Positions 58,962 through 64,000 of a DNA stretch of 64,000 nt are shown piece by piece (position 1 is the first letter of the stretch; the number at the start of each line of letters is the position of its first letter). Made by a program: the position numbers and the translations under genes. This DNA comes from Thamnaconus septentrionalis (lineage: Eukaryota; Chordata; Actinopteri; Tetraodontiformes; Monacanthidae), in the NCBI GenBank assembly GCA_009823395.1, contig CM020514.1:3062966-3126965 (forward strand), in the 5' to 3' direction. A model generated the notes under the pieces. The model was not told the DNA's origin. It saw only the letters and a list, made by a program, of their open reading frames with translations, and ran no database searches.

Positions 58962-60069
58962 TCACTGTATTACTTTGGCGTTGCATGATCCAGGCTTGAA
59001 AATCTCCAGTGTGAAGATGAGTCGAATGCATTTCCTGAACCAGGGATAGAAAAAGGCGTAGATGACAGGGTTCAAGCAGGAGTTGAAATGGGTCAGCCAG
59101 ATCTCAAAGGCCACGAACGAAGCATTGACCAAAGTGTCTTCCCCTGCCAGCGTGGGGAAATAGTACGGACAGAAGCAAAACAGGAAGACGACGACAACGA
59201 CACCCAGAATCCTGGCAGCCTTCATCTCCGTCTTCTTCACCGCCACCGAATGCGGGACGGTCACGCCTGCGATCTGAAACTTGATGGTGCGAGCTGTAGC
59301 TACCACCACGACAAACACTCGCATGTACAGGACTATGATGACGGTGATGGGTATGATAAAAGTGCAGATGAGGTCGACGACCCCTGCCAGGTTGTTGATC
59401 ACGACCACACACTCGCCCAGGCAGGAGCTGGAGTGGCCCGGCTTCTCCAGGTGGTCCTTTAACAGTAAAATCCTGTAGAGGATGGAGCAAAGCCAGCAGA
59501 GAAACACACTGTTCTTGACCCTTCTGTTCGTGACCTTGGTGGAGTAGTAGAAGGGGTAGCAGACGGCCAAATAGCGGTCGACGGATATGAGCACCATGCT
59601 GGCCACCGAGGCTGAGGTGATGATGTAGTCCACAACATAATAGAGCGTGCACAGGATGTCACCCAGGAACCAGCAGGCTTCAACGTAGATGATCTCCACT
59701 GGCATCAGCAGGAGGCCCACAAAGAGGTCGGCCACAGCCAGGGAGAGAAGGAGCAGGTTGGTCGGAGTGTGGAGTTGCCTGGGGGGGGAAAGGACATATT
59801 AGTATCCGTCAAGTCGTGAAGTTGCTGAGTGTCAAGTCTAAAATAACGTTCAAGAAATGTCACAAGAAACGATCAGAAGGAATGAAGAGGAGCACGCCAG
59901 ATATCTGCCTAAAGTGAGAGATGGAGATGATGACCAGCAGGTTGAGGAGCACGGTGACGAGAGATACGCAGGAGAGCAGGACATAGATCAGCATGGCTTC
60001 GGTGTACGGCTGCGTTGGCGTCTTGCAGGAGTTGTTCAGCTGTGGAAAACAAAATTCATCCGCTTGCAT
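58962..60069 (-). CDS. Trace amine-associated receptor F (two exons, GC donor)
   Basis: A predicted olfactory amine GPCR of about 325 residues. Exon 1 is 60069-59909 (MQADEFCFPQLNNSC, TM1, ending HFR). Exon 2 is 59778-58962 (QLHTPTNLLLLSLAVADLFV in TM2, SVDRYLAVCYP, FCFCPYYFP, fingerprint NSCLNPVIYAFFYPWF). The donor reads AG|GCAGAT, so the 130-base intron is of GC-AG type. Counting from DRY, position 3.32 is Asp (VVDYIITSAS), and Asp5.42 is also present (VVDLICTFIIP). Both amine-contact acids are thus kept, as in the diamine receptor zebrafish TAAR13c. The AATAAAAG at about 60148-60139 may serve as a TATA-like element. It lies outside the tandem duplication. Confidence 0.9.
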
Positions 60070-60099
60070 TGTCTCTGCGATCAAGTGGACGGATGCTGC

Positions 60100-61600
60100 G
60101 TTTACAGCGTTCTGACCAAAAGTCTTTGGGCCACTGCTCTTTTATTCCCCTCCTCCCATTGGGCCCCTAGGAACATTTTTTTTGTTTTTTGTCTGCATTT
60201 ATCAATAGCTTGAAAAAAAAACTGATTCCCAATATTCCTACATAGTCAAACCGTATGGCTGCAAACTTGAAGTTGTGATTATTGTTCACATCCTTTAACT
60301 GACATAGTGAATCCAACAATTTGCTATGAAATTAAGATTCAGGTTGTGGATTTCAAAATAAAGCTAAGACTACTGCACTGCTGCCTGGTCTTAATTAAAA
60401 CTTCTTATTTTGCATTTTTCCAAAAGTTTTGGTAAAACCCTAATTTACTAATGAGTTGTATTGCAAAGTTCAAATTATTTTAATTTTTGCAAGTGTGTGT
60501 GTGTGTGTGTGTATGTGTTTGTAAAGTTGGAAAAACCATAACATCTGCCTTAGCATCATCATCATCATCATCATTATTGTTGTTATTATCATTATTATTA
60601 TTGCAGCCTAATGTGTGTAGCGCTATTCCATCTACTAAGCAGAATAACACAGTTACTGCTAATCATGATCCTATCAAGTGCCATTATTATTATTGTTTAG
60701 TTGAATCTACCATCATCAGAAGGGAAGTATTTCTAATGCAATGTGTTCTCCATGTAGCTGTGCCTAAATGTTCATACGGTCAAAGAGTGCAACCTCACTG
60801 CTGTTGTCCACATCGAGAGAGCGTTTGGTAAGATTTCTTGTTGACAAAAAATCTGGTGGTTAGAAGTAAACTGAATATATATCTCTTCAACACAACACAA
60901 ACACAAACGATTATTTTCTGATTTTTAAAATGAGGAGCGACACGGTGGTGCAGTGGCTAGCTCGAGCCCCCGCGGTCAAACAACGACAAAGTTAAAAGGA
61001 GGCCTCTTACTTTCATGTTACGCTTTTTAACCGCCTGTTGCATCATTTATTGTTGTACGTCTGCATTACAAATCGGTCGTCATGGAATTAAGTAAACTGT
61101 GAAAAGCTCGGATGCCCTCTGGTAACACCTCTTGTTTTGCCATCATTACGTCAAGCTAATTAAAGCAGGTGTGAAAAGTCAGTCACACACACAGGACAGT
61201 TAATGGCTTCACACTTTGAGCTGCGCAGCGTCTAGAGACACATTTGACGCACGAGTCCCAATGATGGAGTTTGTGTTTTGCTTGATTTGTGCCTCGTGTT
61301 TTGCAGAGCTGTTTGTAGTCACTGAGGTCAGGTACCAACAACACGTGATTCCCATTCAGAAACCACACGAATAACATGGAACAGCTGTGCGGCAGCATCA
61401 ACAGAAAGAATGTGAAAACATTGCCTTCAAATATGAACGGTAAATGTTTACAAAAAAGTGTTGACGGAGGTTGCGGCTAGCAGCGTGGCTAAGCGGTGAA
61501 CAATTAGCTTCAATTAGGTCCCTGCTTGGGAGGCCTACTGACCGTGAAGACACTCTTCTGTTCCTGTCAGTGTCTTAAGGAGTTGAGTTGTAGTCCAGGC
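60100..61600. other. Intergenic, 5' of TAAR F
   Basis: No gene recognised. It contains a (GT)n tract (about 60493-60512), an (ATC)n/(ATT)n tract (about 60553-60603) and a SINE-like head (GCGACACGGTGGTGCAGTGGCTAG at about 60936-60960). Confidence 0.5.
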
Positions 61601-61601
61601 C

Positions 61602-62640
61602 AGTATTTTTCAACCTTCTTTGAGCCACAGCACAATTTTTTTACATTGAAAAACCTCCCGTGGTGCACCACCAATCAAAAGTATTATATAATAACACTTT
61701 TTAGCCTAATAATTTATTTTCATTAACTTTCTTTATTTCTTTTTTAATTCATATATTTTTTCTTCTCATGGCACTGCATTTGTCAGGCCGGGACTTGAGG
61801 CAGGACTCAGACGCAGAGGTTTAACGGAAAACAAGTAAATTTATTTCACACAAGCAATTGTCCGCAGATCGGAGAGATCAAATAAACAGGCTATGAGAAT
61901 CCTATTCTCACTGAGCTGACAAAATCAAAATCACTCGCATGGAGGAAAAGACTAAATAGTAAACAAAATCCTATTCTAATAACAAAACTTAGCATTAACG
62001 AAAAATCACTCGACCTCGAGGAACAACCGTCTGACTGTTGAATCTTAAGGCAATGGCTGTGAACAGATTCGGGGCTAACCGTGACGGACGAAGACACTCT
62101 GGCACAAGACAAGGGGAACGCAGACTATTTGAACACACAAGGTAACAAGGCACAGCTGGAAACAATGGGTAATTGGGTCAGACGAACAGGTGGAACATGA
62201 GGAGAGGTTGTGATCTGAAACGAGAGGAAGTTGTCAAAATAAAACAGGAAATGACGAGACAAACCCCAAGACGAGACAAAACCTCACCACGGTGTGACAG
62301 TATTGATGCTATAATTATGTAAATTTGCCCAATGTGGGATTAATAAAGGCATTCTACTCTATTCTATTCTATTCTATTCAAACGATAATATACCGTAGCC
62401 TTTTAATGTATTTATACTCACTCAATGTGAAACCTGGGCCTATTTAGATGCACACGAAGCTGATATCCAGGGAGGAACTGATAGAAGATAACAGGCTTAT
62501 ATTCCTTTTATAAAGCACAGTCACTCTACAACGGAATGTTATTATTTAGATCAATTAAGTGAAATTGGAGAATTTCACACCTGACATTATCTCACGGTAC
62601 ACTTGTGTGCCGCGGCACAGTGGTTAGAAAACACTGGTCC
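61602..62640. mobile_element. hAT-like MITE interrupted by a second element
   Basis: The outer ends are CAGTATTTTTCAACC..TTTGAGCCACAGCAC at the left and GTGTGCCGCGGCACAGTGGTTAGAAAACACTGG at the right, which form an inverted pair. Inside, about 61782-62302 is a different element bounded by TGTCAGGCCGGGACTTGAGG and CACGGTGTGACA. It is followed by a LINE-type tail (CCCAATGTGGGATTAATAAAGG) and a (TTCTA)n tract. Confidence 0.6.
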
Positions 62641-63847
62641 AGGCAACTGGACTTGGTTCTCTGTTATTCACCATTCATCCAAAGCCTTTCGGACCCAAAA
62701 GCTGAGTCCAGCTGCCTAACAGTAAACCCCCGGAGACTATGACCAGACTGACTGATTGACCGACTGACAACCTTCAGTGGCGATGGAAGAACCACACTGA
62801 TGTCCCGTCAGTCCTGGACACAGGGAGAACATGCGAATGCCACATGCACTTGTTGCTAAGCTTCAGTGCTAACCATTTAGTGCAGGGGTCACCAACGTGG
62901 TGCCCGCGGGCACCAGGTAGCCCCCAAGGACCTCATGAGTAGCCCGCAGACCCGTTGGAAAAATTCATTTTTGATCATTATTGAGATAATTATTGAGAAC
63001 TCATGAGCTTGATAAGTGTCAGAGTATCATTAATAATAATATATAACTCAGAGATTTTGTTATTTCAGGAGAGTCTAGCAAACCCTTCATACGGCTCAGG
63101 ACCCATGAAGTAGCTCTCAGTGCCAAAAAGGTTGTTTCAGTATTTAATTCATATTATTTTATGTTTGGGTACAAATACCAGATTCCTGGGTTCTAGAGAA
63201 AGAGGTCTTTATTCAAATTACTGCACATCCTTAATTACACACCGAATGACTTTAGGTTGACACAGTCCAAACTGCATTACCCTTCAGGTGGTGGCACAAA
63301 TGCTGCCTCAACTAGCATGTTCTGGTTTCTCCAAAACACTGCAAGCCACCTTCAACAGGCCGAGACAAATGCTGCAGCACTGATTGTGAGAGTGGATGAT
63401 TTTGAGGTTACTCTAAGAAGTAGTCAAGTTAAATGGATCTGTTGCTGACACAACATCAAATCCATAGATAAATATAATAAGCTGCAAACATAGGTGGGGA
63501 GGGAGGAGCCCACATCAACATCAAAAAGTCAATATATAGTTTTAAGGCCTGCGGTCTAGCCGCTTATTATTTCATATGACAACTATTAAAATCCCTAAAG
63601 ATTACTTGCTTTATGAATACGTGAGTATGATATGGTAAGACCCAAGCATGTATTCTCAGCTACTGTTATAGAAGGAGGAAAGTCATATAGTCCATTCGAC
63701 AAATCAGAAATCACACCACATCAGGATACTTTGCATGGTGCCTACAATTGTGTTTATACTAAGCTAGCCTATTTATATAAGTAAATTATTTTTGTCAGTA
63801 TGAAAATCACACTACAAACCATCATCTACACAAAATATGTCATTGTG

Positions 63848-63936
<89 letters not shown>

Positions 63937-64000
63937 GTTGTTTTTTTTTTTTTTTAATAAAACTGACTTACCTAAATTCAATTACTTTAATGCTAACTTT
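62641..64000. other. Intergenic with MITE relic and long AT microsatellite
   Basis: Contains a MITE fragment beginning AGGGGTCACCAACGTGGTGC (about 62884). A (TA)n tract of about 90 bases lies at 63850-63937, followed by poly(T). No gene is recognised. Confidence 0.55.
63850..63937. repeat. Long (TA)n microsatellite
   Basis: A nearly pure dinucleotide tract interrupted once by TATG. Confidence 0.9.

Noticed and set aside
59104..59652. 182-codon second frame on the minus strand over receptor F
   Set aside because: It overlaps the TAAR frame on the same strand. The TAAR frame carries all family motifs, while this one has none.

Overview
The window is teleost nuclear DNA. The evidence is multi-exon genes with GT-AG introns whose products read as vertebrate orthologues, a Rex3 (RTE-clade) retrotransposon, many small inverted-repeat elements and microsatellites, and a cluster of olfactory trace amine-associated receptors (TAARs) of the type expanded in bony fish. 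No species is claimed.

Layout. (1) About 405-5330, plus strand: the 3' half of usp37, a ubiquitin-specific protease. It covers the three ubiquitin-interacting motifs, the catalytic histidine box and the stop; the 5' half lies upstream of the window. (2) 7525-8437, minus strand: complete four-exon ybey, an endoribonuclease-like metalloprotein. It is head-to-head with (3) 9304-34074, plus strand: mcm3ap/GANP, a very large nuclear mRNA-export scaffold in about 28 coding exons. The short interval between ybey and mcm3ap looks like a shared bidirectional promoter. The mcm3ap introns are full of transposon relics, including an L1-type fragment, a Rex3 copy nested in a Tc1 relic with an 11-bp target duplication, and several MITE families.

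(4) 34871-57263: a TAAR cluster built by a recent tandem duplication. Unit 1 (34871 to about 47289) holds a plus-strand two-exon TAAR (A), a block of retroelement relics, a second plus-strand TAAR that is now a pseudogene (B), and the amputated 3' end of a minus-strand TAAR. Unit 2 (about 47287-56338) repeats this order. There the A copy has lost exon 2 through a 3.3-kb deletion and its first exon is frameshifted. The B copy (called C here) is intact, and the minus-strand TAAR (E) is complete. The unit junction and the 3.3-kb deletion both show microhomology. (5) 58962-60069, minus strand: a further intact TAAR (F). (6) 60070-64000: no gene recognised; nested MITEs, microsatellites and AT-rich sequence.

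Function. usp37, ybey and mcm3ap are housekeeping genes for deubiquitination/cell cycle, RNA processing and mRNA export. The TAARs are predicted seven-helix amine odorant receptors. By helix-position counting, A, C and E lack the classical Asp3.32 but carry Asp5.42, the non-classical amine-binding arrangement. F carries both acidic residues, which suggests recognition of a two-charge amine. The cluster shows birth and death in progress: duplication, deletion, frameshifting, probable gene conversion and microhomology-mediated rearrangement within about 25 kb.
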